Shown in pieces: positions 27,601 to 36,959 of a stretch of 64,000 nucleotides of DNA. Source of the DNA: Phlebotomus papatasi. Its lineage: Eukaryota > Arthropoda > Insecta > Diptera > Psychodidae. The position numbers and the translations under genes are program-made. Location: the NCBI RefSeq assembly GCF_024763615.1, contig NC_077223.1, forward strand, positions 43,214,627 through 43,278,626. The letters run 5' to 3'. Below the pieces are notes generated by a model, which saw only the letters and a program-made list of their open reading frames with translations, did no database searches and was not told the DNA's origin. Each line of letters opens with the position of its first letter. Position 1 is the first letter of the stretch.

Positions 27601-30600
27601 ACTTTGGAGGAATTTGTTGAGGTCTTTTTTTCTTATCTTTGTTTTAAAATTTGAAAAACAAAACTAACAAATTGCACAGAGATCACAGACGATGCGAGAA
27701 ATAACAAACACACTCAATTGAAAAAAAATCTTTATATAAGTTAAGAAAAACAGGAAAGTTTTTTAACCAAAAAACTATTCAGCTCCATTGAATATTTTGC
27801 GTAGAAAAAATTCACACACTCTGAAGTAATAAAATTCATGTAGAAAAAAAATATTATGTTGTCAATGAAAAGTGTTTGGTAGCACTTTAGAATGACTGTA
27901 TCGGTTAGATGTTTAATGAAAACTGTTTCACTTCAGAGATGGAAAAAAGGCAATCTATTGAACGAAGAAGGAGACAGGCTGATGTGTAGTAATTATCGAA
28001 TCACAAAATTCATTATCAGTAAAGTAATCATCGACTTTTCTTATCACTTTTTCCTTTGAGGCTGTCGTCGTCGTCGTATAACAATTTCGACCCAACACAT
28101 TACTAGACTATATTAATTTTATAACATTTCACCGATCATCTATTTTTTTTCTCTAATCTCAACAACTTTCAAATACCGGACACTTCCACTCTTATAAATT
28201 CACTTGAGGAAATTCTCGATTGTAAAGAAAACTTAAAGTCAAAAGCTTTATTCTCCCTCTCTCAATAATCATTAGGATTTGGTGACTCTTCCAGCCCCTT
28301 TTCCCTCCACAATATTTGTGTCATTTATTTACAAAAACAATCCCAATTCCCAATATTTAAATGTTCTCCAATTTCGTACTGAAAATACATCATGAGTGGC
28401 GTCACACAAAAGTACACCTCAAACATTACGCAATGAATCATAAATTCTTGAAAAAGAACAAGTAATTACAAAAGCTCATCTTTTCTTTATGGAAGATCAT
28501 TAATGTCTTGGGTGGTACTGGTACACAAAAAAAAGAGAAGGAGAGAGAATATGTTAATTAGAAAGATAAATGCGTGGTTCACAAAAATATTATCTCGTTT
28601 TTATGTTAAATTCAATTTCCTTTCGATATGCGCATTCTGATGAAATGTTTCAATAAATTTTCATTTGAGATCACTTCAACAGATGCCCTTTTACTGCTCT
28701 CTTTCTCTTTAAATCTTGTTTGAAAAGTTTTCGAAGTTTTTTGATTTAGACTGAAATATACAAAAAAAATTCTATAGCTATTCAAGATTATTTGTGATAG
28801 GACATAAAGAACATTTATGTTTTATTTGCTAATTATTTTTAACGACCTGTCATTTTTTTTCTCACCTAAAATTGCAAATTACTCTGGTGTAATTACAAAT
28901 TAAATATCGACACATAAAAACCATCCATTAAGAGAATATACACTCATCTTATTTTCGCATATTCATCATCATTCTTGTAACCAATGAAAATCATAATTTT
29001 GTGGTATTAATTGACGTTAAATTTTTTTATCATAGATTTGGGATTTTATTATTTTTCTCTTTAGTTTTGCTATCGAAAAGCAAAATCGACGAAGATTTTT
29101 TTTTAATATTAATAATACTTGCAGTATTAAAATCAAATGATATGAATGAGCCATCAATTCCATTTTAGGGCGTGGTGTATCAAAACTGCTTCCCATTGAA
29201 CACATCCCTTCCTAAACATAGGGGAGACCGAGGCAGCATTAGTCAGGGGTATAGAAATAGACAGTGGAGTGTGAAAGAATATTGAGCAAACTCCAATTTA
29301 ATTAGAGTATTTAACTTCCTTTCTATTCATTTAAGTAGTTATTAATCTGATTTAAACGTGATTTTCACAAATTACAGGCAAAAAATTTCATTTGCTGGCT
29401 AATTCTTCACCGGTCTACCCTAATTATTTATAAAATGAAAATATCAAAAGAGATATAGAGTAGAATAGCCTAATTCAAAATCTGATCCAAATTAGATTTT
29501 TTATTAATTAAAACCTATCAATATGAATGGATTTTCGAATTACCTGGTGGAGCGTAAGAAGTCAAATACTAAAATAATTACTGAGCTCTAGTTAACATTT
29601 TTTTATTTCTTTCACAAAACTGCCGAAAATGCTAAAAAAATCGAAAATCAAATGGATTTTTTTTTGTATGAAAATTACATGATTCCGTTGTCACAAAAAC
29701 CAAAAGGGACGTAATTTTGAGTTTGAAGTTAAGTTTTTTGGGACTTCCTATAAATCAAGGGGTCCCGGTCAAAATCTCGAAAGCCAAAATCCTGAAATCC
29801 AAAATCCCGAAAGCCAAAATCCCGAATTCTTAAAAGTGTCATAGGTACTCCCACGATTGTACCTGCGCTTGCTGGAGGCAAAAGGAAATCTTCTGTGTCT
29901 TGGAAAATTATTCTAAACATTTTCCTCTGTATAATTTCATCCCTTTCAGGATTTCGAAGGATTTCAGGATTTTGGCTTTCGGGATTTTGGCTTTTGAGAT
30001 TTTGGCCCTTTCGGGATTTTGGCGTTCGGGATTTTGGCTTTCAGGATTTTGGCTGCCACCGAAATCAAGTAGTACATGTGACTGACTCCGTGGGGTATTG
30101 TATCAATATATTTTTTTCGGAGGCAGTCAAAATCCCGAACGCCAAAATCACGAAAGTCAAAATCCCAAATGTTAAAAATCCTGAAAGGGATGAAATTATA
30201 TGGAGGATAATATGTAGAATAATTTCCCAAGACACAAAAAAATTCCCTTTTCCTCCAGCAAACGCTATGAGAGTAGCTATCACACTTAAGAATTCGGGTT
30301 TTTGGCTTTCGGAATTTTGGCTTTAGGGATTTTGGTGTTCTGGATCTTGGCTTTCGGGATTTTGACCGGGACCCGAATATATCTTGAAAGACCGATTAAA
30401 AGATTAGCGCTTAAATTAAAGATTTATTTCAGAATACGGAGGGGATTAGAATATATAAAACGCTATTAGCTTTAAACCTGAATTGGAAATCTTTAATTTT
30501 GACAATAAATATTTAAGCTTTAAGCTTTCTTCATCTCAGATTTAAGAGATGAAAGGGAAGATCCACTCGCATATTTTTTTAAAGAAAACCGGTCCTGGCC

Positions 30601-33600
30601 ATAATTTAATTCAGATCCAAAATCGTTTTGTCTATCTAAATTACATTAAGTTATAGCCCAGCTTACTTTAAAAATATACGAAAACATAACGTTTTCAATA
30701 TAGCCCCCATAGCCCCAATTTATCATAACCCTACCTTCTCCTGTCTAAAAATCGTTGAGGTAGTACAGTAGACCCTCTCAAATTCGGGCATTTGGGACCG
30801 AAATGCCAACCGAATTAGAGAGAAATTCGGGCGTCAAGTTGTTTGAAATGTAACGATTTTTTGTTCATTTGTATACTCATATTGAGTTTACATGCTCATT
30901 GCTATTACAGTAGACTCTTCGTTATCCGGCTGACTGGGGGACAAAATTACATTTAGGTTTTTTGAATGATCAACGGTTTTTCTATTTTGTGCAGTGTGAA
31001 TTTATTTTCTGTCTGACAAAGAAAAAGAGAATTTTCTTTATGGTGTGCTTATGTTTCATTTTTTATCACAATTATGTATTAAAAACTTCGATACAATGTT
31101 AATAATACTTTAATTCACTCTGGACAAACTTCATGTTTAGTGAAAATAATTTTGAATATATCAACCGCCAGTGTTTGGCAGCTGTCACCCAGATAACGAA
31201 ATGCCGGATAACGAAGCGTTGAGTGTATAAATTGCATGAAAACCACTTAATAATGCAAAATCACATCAAAGCTAAGACAAATCATGACAAATTTGAGCAT
31301 ATTTGGTTCATTTGATAATCATAATCGAACTTGAAAAATGTCAACAAACTATTTTCGAATTTAACTGCCGCCCGAATTAAAAAGTAGCCCGATCTTAAAA
31401 GAGCCAAATTAGCGAGAGTCTACTGTATATGGGACAAATTTCATCATAGAAATGATTAAAGATATTGAATAGCTTAATGAATTGAAACTGAAATTCTCTA
31501 ATTTTCTTGATATTTTTAATAATTAAAAAAATAGTAATTAACTACAAATTAGCAAAAATATGGCTTCTGAAAAGGCAAATATACCAAGATAACCATATTT
31601 TGTCCAAATCACACCATTAATATCCAGGAAACGAAATAGCTACCATTGGTGAAGGAAGAACATCGCGAAAGGAAAGAAAGGAAGAACGGCGAAAATCCTC
31701 CGAAGTAATTCTTTAGAATAATATTTTTTGAGTACTAAAGAGATTTTCAAGTTTGTCAAGGCATTAATCAGTCATTCTTGTCAAGACCTCGTGCAAAATT
31801 CAATTGGAGTTTAAAGTTAAGAAGTCTGCAATTATCTTATGAATTTAGTTATTCTTTTGTTTTAAAAGTTGTGTAAAGGAAGGATAAAACCAAGACCTTG
31901 ACATGTCTTTTAATACACTTTTAAAAGCCACTACAATTTTAGTAGTCTCAGTAATGGAACCAAGAACAGTATGAGCAGGTTATAAGAATTTTGGTTCCAT
32001 AAAGCCTTACTTTAAGAGAATTCTACAAGACTGAAGCAAAAATTGTTTCTTGTTTACGTTTATTACAGTAAAAATTTAAATCTTTGATAACCTGTATATA
32101 GCTGACTGCTAACTAAAATTTTGTATCACTAAGAAATTGAGACGAACAATTTTTTTTTAGAATATCAAGAAGTTAATTTAATTAACTATTTTTTAAAAGT
32201 TATATAGTTTTAGCATGATCTGTGTAAATCTATTATGCATATCTTTCCTCCCTTATTCGAATAGCACGTGTCATTTATATCGAAAATTAAAAAAAAAATC
32301 TTTCATAATATAACACAAACACAAATAAAACACTTGGACAGTCGAATGAAAATAATTATCAAAAAATCTTCTTTACGTGACAGCTACAAAGAGAATATGT
32401 TTGATGATTAAGTTCGCTTTTATAGAGACTTTTCCTTAAAGACATTTAAGACCACTTAAACATTTTTTAATTATCTAAATTTTCTTTATATAATTTAAGT
32501 AAAATAATATAAATATATAAAACATAATTTAAACTTGCTAAAGCAACACGAAACTTCTTCATTAAAAAGTTTTTACACTTAATTCTATGTTTTTGTTTCA
32601 CAATTTAATCAGGTTTCAAAAATTATCTGAAATATTTAATTAGGGTTCTGTGTGATTAAATTATCGTAGAATAGAAAAATTAACTTTAAAGTCGTTTACT
32701 TGCACAAGATTTTCATTGATCTTTAATGCTAATATCTTGTCATCTAATTGCTATTCTATTAGTTTCTAATTTCACAGTCGTCTGTATTTAATTCACTCAA
32801 TCGGTTATATACAAAAATGCAACTATTTTATCAAACCTTGAAGAACCATTTCAAGAATGCATGTAAAATAAGTCTTAGAATTATATTTTGTTCTCGCAAC
32901 AACTAGATAAATCCGTCCGATTGCTGTAAAAGCTCACAAACAACTGAGATTAGTAATAAGCAAGCACGCCACTGAAAGGATAAGTAAATATATAAATTGG
33001 ATTGGTAATTACTCAAATTCCATGACAGAAAAAAACGATTGCAAGAAATTTGTATTAAAACAAAAACTAAAAATCGAGTATGGTCAAATTTTGTGCCACG
33101 TACATTATAGATCTTTTGTGATCTTTTGTGTTGGAAAAAGATTTCAAGTACCAAAAGTAAGTTCGCGAAAAAAGCATTAAGAGCTAGTGCACAGGTTTTT
33201 CTAAGTAAGATTCCAAGAGACAGTATAATAAAATGACTATTAAAAAATACAAATATATTGTTAAACAAATTATATGAAGTGAAATTAAAAGTCGTAATAG
33301 ATTTTTTTCTCATTGACCATTAGAAAACTTAAAAGTATAGTAATATATTTCATCGCAAAACCGGGTTAAACCCACAATGATTCTTCAAAAATTCTGCACA
33401 CAACCTTTTTGAATTGGAGAATCTCTAATGTCAAGATAAAGAAGCGATATTGCGACTAATAATAATTTACAATATGAAGTACTGAGAGACTGTGAGGGAC
33501 ATTTTTCTGCACAATTTTCTTATTGATTTCATCAATCAGGTGTAGGTTGAGAGATATGAGTTTTTGGGTGCTATAAACACTTCTTAAATTCTTTTATCGA

Positions 33601-36600
33601 AAATCTCCTTATCGTAAAAACAAAAATGTTGCTCATGAAAACTCCGATAAGATTTCTTTGGTGTATAATACACCAGTTTTCTTCTCACCCACAGCAACGT
33701 TCCCTTTTATTTTTTGAGTAGAAGATCCCTAATCTTCAATTCACTTTGAGCTTTCGCCGATAATACTTCTACCACAAATTTCATAAGACACCCATCATCT
33801 CTCTTGATACCCAAATGCTGAGTGGTATCAAAAGTCTAAGGAGGTATTAACAGCGATAGGGTTTTTTTCCTTTAGCTTTCTTTTCTAGATTTAACCCTCT
33901 AGGGTCCATTTAATGAAAGGTATTTCGAAATTCATTTCAATGTGCTATACACACCTGTGAGTCTCAGAAAATCTCTCCAAGTGGTGCGTTCCTTGGATAA
34001 AATTTCACCCAGGTGTGTCTCGACTAAAATTAAAGGTCTGGTCTACCTGTCATTGAATTTTAATATTTTAATGGTTTATTAATATTTTAAGGAATAATTA
34101 AAGATTATACTTTTGTTAAGAACTTGAAGCAAGTTTAATTATTGTTATTTGACAATGCAAAGTTGTCATTCAAGCCTTTTAGATTTTAGAAGCACTAGCA
34201 GATCTCCTATCGTTTAGGTGTAGGGTAAATGTCCTAATTCAAAACCATTTCCAGATGCTTTAACTTTGACAGAAGATTCAGCACATTAACTTAAATTTTT
34301 TCTGAAGAAAATTACATAAATTTGCTCCTTGACTCTTATAGAATGTTATTGTTTAGTGAAAATTCTTTTAATATAATTTGAAAACTTCTTAAATACAAGA
34401 AAAATACGCAAGTGTAAAATGCTTCTATTGGAAACAAATTAATCCAAATGGAGACAAGGAAAAGTTTCTAATTGGAGACAAACAGTGTAAGTGAAACCGC
34501 GAGGAAAGGCTTCCAAAACCGTGTTGAATTGCGCTTGAATGTAAGATTTGTTTCTATTCTTGGTATTGTCGTGGTGCGTTGTGGAGGGTATCCTGATGTT
34601 CCTCACTTAAAACACTATTTTTACTTTTATAACTACATTTTTAGTCACTACAGTATTTTCTCCTTTCCGATCTAAAACAATAAGAAAATCTCTCCAAAAA
34701 ATCATATTTCCGGGGTTTCCTAATGAAGCATTTGCAGATACTTTAGAAAAAATCTTTATGATAACGAAATAGGTTATTATTTCATTTGAAAACTTCACGT
34801 ACCGTTAACAATATAGATTAACACTTAATTTCACATAATTCTGTCAAAAATATCACACAAATGTAAGAAAAAAACGAATAAAGAAAAATCAGCTTAATTG
34901 TATTTTTCATTAGAAAACGTGGTTGATAGATGAAAAATTCGATGATGAAAAGGTACACTTTTAATTTTTCTGAGAAATTTATAAATTAAAATCTGTGAAT
35001 ATGGATTGATTTTCGCTTCATTTGGAGTAAAATTAACTAAATAATTAAACTGTGGTATAGAAAATTTATAAATATAATAATTTAGTACGTTTCCATTTGG
35101 AGTAGCGAAAAGTTTCCACTTGGAACAGGTTTTGAATTATCTTAATTTACCCTATGCGATACAGTTTCGAAAAAGCAACTTTCATATCCAGATATCAGTC
35201 CAATTTAAAAAAGAGTTTGCAGACATTTTTGGTGTTTGGTTATGTTTGTCGTATGAAACAAATGTTGTAATTTTACGATAAAATTTACATAATCAAGAAA
35301 ATTATTTGATTACAAATAGTGTAACATTCTAATAAACTCGCAAAACAAATGACATTTCGCTTCCTAAAGCACGGATAATCGAAATATAGGTGTAGTTGGA
35401 TTTGTAATATTTTCCTTGGAAAAACTTCAATATTTTCTTGTTGGGATTTTCGAAAATATTTCGAATCTCATCATTCACAAGTATAGACTTGAAAAATTCG
35501 AAGATAGATAGATAAATATTTTCATTTTCCTGATTTTCTTCAAGAATCTTGATTCGAAATCTCAATTTCTAAATCTTAGCTACCCGATATACTTATATAC
35601 CCGATGACAGCTGCCAAAGACGTGAGACATTAAAAAAGTCCCTCTTCATTTTATGAGTTTTATCTGTCATTTTCAGTTGCAATCTTCCGGATAACAGAGA
35701 GCTGAGTGTAAAATTCTCACTGAGCTTTAGTCCGGTATACTTTTTCTTATATATCGGTATATAAAAATCTACCTCTTCGAAGACTCCATTTGTTTATGTT
35801 CGATATTTTTTTGATATTCAAATGATCCTAAATTGACCATTTTTTTTTGTTTTTCGAGAAATGTTTTACAGGCAAATTGTTTTAGATTATAAAAAAAACT
35901 GCAGTGATTTATTTGAGTAAACTGCAATTATTCTTGAAAAAAAGAATTCAAGTTCTAAAAAAAGAATCTGAACACCTTGTGACATAATTTCGAAATTCGA
36001 AATAAGAAAGTAAGTCTGTCAGACTATCAATTTTAGTGAGGGTAACACTTGGAGAAATTGCAACAGAGCATGGTGAAAATATATCTCAGAAATGAACCAC
36101 TAAAGGAGATTTCCCGAGACTCACTTCTACATAACACAGTGTAGTGCATTTCGAAACTCCCCGGTATGAAAGAGGCCTTAAAAGTTTAATGCGAAATGAA
36201 TATTTCGAATCAAAATATCCATGCTTAAAATGTGTTCTTTTGTATGAGGCTTCTACAGAAGGCATCTGGCAGAAATGAATAGTCATCTGAAGAAGCAATT
36301 GTTGAAAAACGTTGCTTTCTTTTTGTATTACAATCATAATAAATTGCGTGAATATAAATATTTCTGCTCATCTAGAAAAACTACATTTTCTGTATTTTAA
36401 GAAAATATATAATTTTCTTATGAGTTTTGTATGAATCATTCGTTATTAAAGGGTTAAAAAATGTTGTTTTAGAACCCCTTTTTGAAGACTCATCATCTAT
36501 TTTCAGTTGTTTTCTAAATTCAAAAAAAAAAAAAAATACATTGATCCTCTTGTCTTTAAGGGTGTTCTTTTTTGGTGTATTAAGGCATGTTCGTCTTTTG

Positions 36601-36959
36601 TGATATCTAGCCGAGAGAGTGATAAAGAAAAAAAAATCCAAATGGAAAGCCTTAGCGATGACCTTTGGTCTGACTTCGTCATCGCGTCACTCTCTTTTGA
36701 CTCAACACAAATCGCAGAAATGGCATAAGAGAGACACAACAAAACCAATGTAGAAGACGCCGGAAAGTGTGAAAAATGTCGTATGCTTTTGACTCATTCG
36801 CAACTTTTTCCGCGTCACAACCCCTCTCCTCTCTCCATTGTAAAAATCAAGTGCGGAAAATTATTTAATAGAGAACATAAACTTACCATTTGAAGCCATT
36901 GAGGAGTCTGGCTCTCCTTTGAGGGGCAAATTGTTATTCTCCATAACATTTGTCGTCAT
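6160..36959 (-). CDS. Hnf4: Hepatocyte nuclear factor 4 (NR2A nuclear receptor), whole gene
   Basis: Shared coding exons: 17753..18354, 13341..13461, 12798..13035, 12584..12720, 6160..6686, all minus. Alternative first coding exons: 27375..27462 (570 aa total) or 36887..36959 (565 aa). HNF4 is a fatty-acid-binding orphan receptor that binds DNA as a homodimer and controls lipid and glucose metabolism genes (family knowledge). Seen: a two-finger C4 DNA-binding domain from CAICGDRATGKHYG, P-box CDGCKG, second finger ending CRLRKCFKAGMKKEAVQ; a ligand-binding domain with VALLRAHAGEHLLLG, ALVFFDPNAKGL and LQSITWQMIEQIQF; AF-2 LLQEMLLG; then a long Ser/Pro/Met-rich F domain ending QEPDHRF. All splice phases agree. 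Introns total over 28 kb and are full of mobile elements. Confidence 0.95.
7105..8904. mobile_element. 1.8 kb palindromic foldback element
   Basis: The left end TACACAGTAAAAAAAA and the right end TTTTTTTTACTGTGTA mirror each other, flanked by TA. Inversion continues almost throughout: the block near 7685 (GGGGATCCCGAGTACAGG) pairs with CCTGGTACTCGGGATCCC near 8200, and the centre is at about 7945. The left arm lacks about 145 bp present in the right arm (near 8455-8600). Each arm has many copies of the self-complementary CACTATAATAGTG. Both arms encode the same 64-codon ORF (7485-7679 plus, 8212-8406 minus), lacking other coding signs. It is probably a non-autonomous TA-target element. Confidence 0.8.
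9012..9488. mobile_element. half copy of the 7.1-8.9 kb foldback
   Basis: It starts CACAGTAAAATAATGTG and follows the left arm of the neighbouring foldback closely, ending near AACAAAAGTT. It retains the roughly 145 bp that the intact element's left arm has lost. The second arm is absent. Confidence 0.75.
9520..9798 (+). other. unassigned open frame
   Basis: A 92-codon frame (MNPALHILESFFDANI...) lies between the half foldback and the satellite array. It has no recognised domain, no obvious splice context, and sits in repeat-dominated intron DNA antisense to Hnf4. It is probably a fragment of an old element. Confidence 0.15.
9900..10997. repeat. degenerate minisatellite ending in a MITE terminus
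   Basis: About 1.1 kb of short units alternates around TTCGGGATTTTGGCT, CTTTGGAACGTTGGCTA and TTTTGACCCATTCG. The right edge is GACCGGGACCC (to 10997), identical to the terminus of the elements at 24881, 29760 and 30374. This ties the array to that MITE family. No matching left terminus was found near 9900. Open frames on both strands here are repeat translations. Confidence 0.75.
11785..11891. mobile_element. short MITE, GGCxTCTACACATT family
   Basis: The left end GGCATCTACACATTGGGAGC mirrors the right end CCAATGTGTAGATGC. Related copies in the window are at 18979, 21163 (diverged), 26503 (partial) and 44365. No clean target duplication is visible. Confidence 0.7.
12584..12720 (-). CDS. Hnf4: Hnf4 exon: C-terminal LBD and AF-2
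   Basis: Acceptor CTGATTTCAG, donor GGAG|GTAAGT. It encodes GRFGEILLILPVLQS, ITWQMIEQIQFAKLFG and LLQEMLLG, which are helices 10-12 of the ligand-binding domain with the AF-2 coactivator motif. It is very close to vertebrate HNF4. Confidence 0.95.
12798..13035 (-). CDS. Hnf4: Hnf4 exon: central LBD
   Basis: Acceptor CTACACTTTTCAG, donor TCAAG|GTGAAT. It encodes DACISPNLDISRIGARI, the ALVFFDPNAKGL helix region and DRLYSSR. Phase 1 in and phase 2 out match the neighbouring exons. Confidence 0.95.
13341..13461 (-). CDS. Hnf4: Hnf4 exon: LBD helices 4-6
   Basis: Acceptor CTCTTTCAG, donor CCCAG|GTAAAA. It encodes VALLRAHAGEHLLLGLSRRS and SNNCIITKHCP, which includes the conserved Arg of the fatty-acid-binding pocket region (family knowledge). 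Confidence 0.95.
13561..13720. mobile_element. palindromic MITE, copy 1
   Basis: TTACTGTTCTCAAGTG and TGCATTATCGACTTTTTTGT on the left mirror CGATAATGCA and CACTTGAGAACAGTAA on the right. The unpaired centre is about 60 bp. Copies 2 and 3 are at 13779-13942 and 15104-15246. Confidence 0.75.
13779..13942. mobile_element. palindromic MITE, copy 2
   Basis: Same termini and arms as copy 1 (ACTGTTCCCAAGT...GCACTTGAAGACA), separated from copy 1 by about 60 bp. The core contains AACAGTCGAGACAG, as in copy 1. Confidence 0.7.
14809..15023. repeat. hairpin with 94-bp arms and 27-nt loop
   Basis: The left arm 14809-14902 (CAGAGAGGCGACAAT to GGATTGAAC) pairs with the right arm 14930-15023 (GTTCAATCC to ATTGTCGCCTCTCTG) with few mismatches. 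The loop is 14903-14929. It lies in the Hnf4 intron between the DNA-binding and first LBD exons. Each arm contains GTTCAATCCTGGGTGGAGG, which resembles a tRNA T-arm/B box. It could be a very young foldback or a tRNA-derived inverted repeat. Confidence 0.8.
15104..15246. mobile_element. palindromic MITE, copy 3
   Basis: GTGTTCCCAAGTGCTTCTG and ATTATCGACTTTTCTTC on the left mirror AAAAGTCGATAATGCAGAAG and CATTTGAGAACAGT on the right. It belongs to the same family as the copies at 13.56 and 13.78 kb. Confidence 0.75.
15460..17700. repeat. dispersed repeat block in Hnf4 intron
   Basis: Segments here recur elsewhere. CTCAAAGAGAGAGCAGTT (about 16240) and the TTTTTTGGTTTGTTTCGAAAACGGCT block (about 16980) recur at 25850-26080. 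The 17400-17640 stretch, with CATTTCACGAGATATCTCC, recurs inverted at 46700-46945. Boundaries are unclear. Short open frames inside show no recognised domain. Confidence 0.55.
17753..18354 (-). CDS. Hnf4: Hnf4 exon: DNA-binding domain and hinge
   Basis: The acceptor is preceded by a strong pyrimidine tract (CCTTTTCTTTTCTTCCTTCAAG). The donor is GATCAG|GTGAGT. It encodes HDTAAILPGGNPPPELASPT, then both zinc fingers (eight Cys visible), the C-terminal extension and the start of the LBD (QLLNLVEWAKHIPAF). It begins in phase 1, matching both alternative first exons. Confidence 0.95.
18752..19292. mobile_element. 541-bp TIR element with a nested MITE
   Basis: The left end GTTATCACACTTGCACATTA continues inward to ATTCACATTAATTGTCGC. 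The right end is its exact mirror, giving a terminal inverted repeat of about 50 bp. ACAG flanks on both sides hint at a short target duplication. A GGCxTCTACACATT MITE (18979-19116) lies inside. Confidence 0.75.
18979..19116. mobile_element. short MITE, GGCxTCTACACATT family (nested)
   Basis: GGCCTCTACACATTGGGAG on the left mirrors CTCCCAATGTGTAGACACC on the right. The inner arms TTTTTGTCAAAAATTGC / CAATTTTTGACGAAAA also pair. Confidence 0.75.
19486..19618. mobile_element. short palindromic MITE
   Basis: GGCCTCGACAGACCTGAGAA and TTAGCCGAGAGAC on the left mirror GTCTCTCGGCTTAA and GTGTGTCTAGGGC on the right, imperfectly. A single copy was noticed. Confidence 0.55.
20361..21002. mobile_element. 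642-bp MITE, TA target, GGGGAGACCGGGGC ends
   Basis: The left end GGGGAGACCGGGGCAGAATT mirrors the right end AATTCTACCCCGGTCTCCC, with TA on both outer sides (20359-20360, 21003-21004). It carries a second MITE inside (20462-20887). A 200-bp relative lies at 29221-29420. TA duplication fits the Tc1/mariner superfamily. Confidence 0.8.
20462..20887. mobile_element. nested 426-bp MITE, AGTGTGCCAAATT ends
   Basis: The left end GGATAAGTGTGCCAAATTTC and the right end GGAATTTGGCACACTAACCC are mirror images with TA on both flanks. It lies wholly inside the 20361-21002 element, so it is the younger of the two. Confidence 0.75.
21163..21278. mobile_element. diverged GGCxTCTACACATT-type MITE
   Basis: The left GGCCTTTACAAATTGAGAAC and the right CCCCCAATATACAGAGGC are a diverged version of the family ends. 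Inner arms around GTCAAAAAATTTGTTTTTGAC pair. Confidence 0.45.
21280..24280. other. AT-rich Hnf4 intron, no gene seen
   Basis: I found no coding frame with family similarity, no long inverted repeat and no tandem array here. Short open frames (for example 22519-22785 minus) are typical of AT-rich chance ORFs. Confidence 0.5.
24380..25510. repeat. dispersed repeat, copy A (interrupted by a hAT-like MITE)
   Basis: From GGTGGCATAACGTCCC through CTTTGACCTTGAAAACGG to ACCGAGGGATTTTATATACTGCTC, this matches 45410-46390 in the same order. Copy A is interrupted by the minisatellite MITE at 24881-25272. Copy B lacks it and instead carries a different MITE at 45512. Confidence 0.7.
24881..25272. mobile_element. 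hAT-like MITE with internal 15-bp minisatellites
   Basis: Flanked by an exact 8-bp duplication, TCTAAAAC (24873-24880 and 25273-25280). The ends GGGTCCCGGT and GCTGCCACCG are imperfectly inverted. Inside each end is a run of 15-bp units (CCCGAACGCCAAAAT on the left, its inverse TTCGGGATTTTGGCT on the right), separated by a core of about 130 bp (CCACGATTGTACCTGCGCTT...). The 8-bp duplication fits hAT or P-type transposases. The long frames on both strands (repeating Gln-Asn-Pro-Glu-type units) are repeat translations. Confidence 0.85.
25840..26210. repeat. dispersed repeat fragment related to 16.2-17.2 kb
   Basis: It shares CTCAAAGAGAGAGCAGTT, AGAGGCCAAACGGTAA and the CACATTTTTTGGTTTATTTC block with 16240-17060. 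The 123-codon plus-strand frame across it has no recognised domain. Confidence 0.5.
26503..26589. mobile_element. partial GGCxTCTACAC-type MITE
   Basis: AGAGAAATTTATGTCC on the left mirrors GGACATAAATTTCTCTA on the right. Only the right side keeps the family end GTGTGTAGAGGCC. Confidence 0.5.
27375..27462 (-). CDS. Hnf4: Hnf4 alternative first coding exon (AF-1 type)
   Basis: ATG at 27462, donor ATTCTTG|GTGAGT, 88 coding nt, phase 1. It encodes 29 residues, MMKSEFMSNFENANF... ending NPTFDENIFQIL. The end resembles the AF-1 segment of vertebrate HNF4A P1 isoforms (a Pro, aromatic, Asn, Val/Ile-Leu pattern before the DNA-binding domain). GTG directly upstream is not a start. Confidence 0.8.
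28280..29180. other. Hnf4 intron upstream of the AF-1 exon
   Basis: No gene is seen. This and the 27463-28280 stretch probably include the 5' UTR and promoter of the transcript starting with the 27375-27462 exon, but no TATA or initiator can be chosen with confidence. Confidence 0.35.
29221..29420. mobile_element. 200-bp MITE, GGGGAGACCG family
   Basis: The left end GGGGAGACCGAGGCAGCATTAG and the right end CTAATTCTTCACCGGTCTACCC are inverted, with TA on both sides. It is related to 20361-21002. Confidence 0.75.
29760..30061. mobile_element. hAT-like minisatellite MITE, copy 2
   Basis: Exact 8-bp duplication AAATCAAG (29752-29759 and 30062-30069). The termini GGGTCCCGGTC and GGCTGCCACCG and the core (CCCACGATTGTACCTGCGCTT) are the same as in 24881-25272, with fewer and more diverged 15-bp units. 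Confidence 0.85.
30118..30374. mobile_element. hAT-like minisatellite MITE, copy 3 (inverted)
   Basis: Same family in the opposite orientation, about 55 bp from copy 2: left CGGAGGCAGTCAAAATCCCG, right GGGATTTTGACCGGGACCC. The target duplication is blurred (AATATAT on both sides, with extra Ts on the left). Confidence 0.75.
30766..31425. mobile_element. CAGTAGACTCTC-ended MITE (with nested relative)
   Basis: The left end CAGTAGACCCTCTCAAATTC and the right end AAATTAGCGAGAGTCTACTG are inverted, with TA duplications outside. It is the same element as 47386-47873 in reverse orientation. A second, related MITE is nested at 30908-31225. Confidence 0.8.
30908..31225. mobile_element. nested MITE, CAGTAGACTCTTCGTTATCC ends
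   Basis: The left end CAGTAGACTCTTCGTTATCC is mirrored by GGATAACGAAGCGTTGAGTG on the right, with TA on both sides. The copy of the host element at 47.4-47.9 kb has a single TA at the corresponding place, so this is a true insertion. Confidence 0.8.
31430..34220. other. AT-rich Hnf4 intron, no gene seen
   Basis: No coding frame with family similarity. The 136-codon minus frame at 32903-33313 is hydrophobic and AT-driven, without homologous motifs that I recognise. Confidence 0.45.
34223..35152. mobile_element. 930-bp TIR element, GGGTAAATGTCC family
   Basis: The left end GGGTAAATGTCCTAATTCAA mirrors the right end TTGAATTATCTTAATTTACCC, flanked by TA. Internal blocks (ACAGTGTAAGTGAAACCGCG, GGAGACAAGGAAAAGTTTC) match 47911-48431 in reverse orientation. 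No transposase frame is evident, so it looks non-autonomous. Confidence 0.8.
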
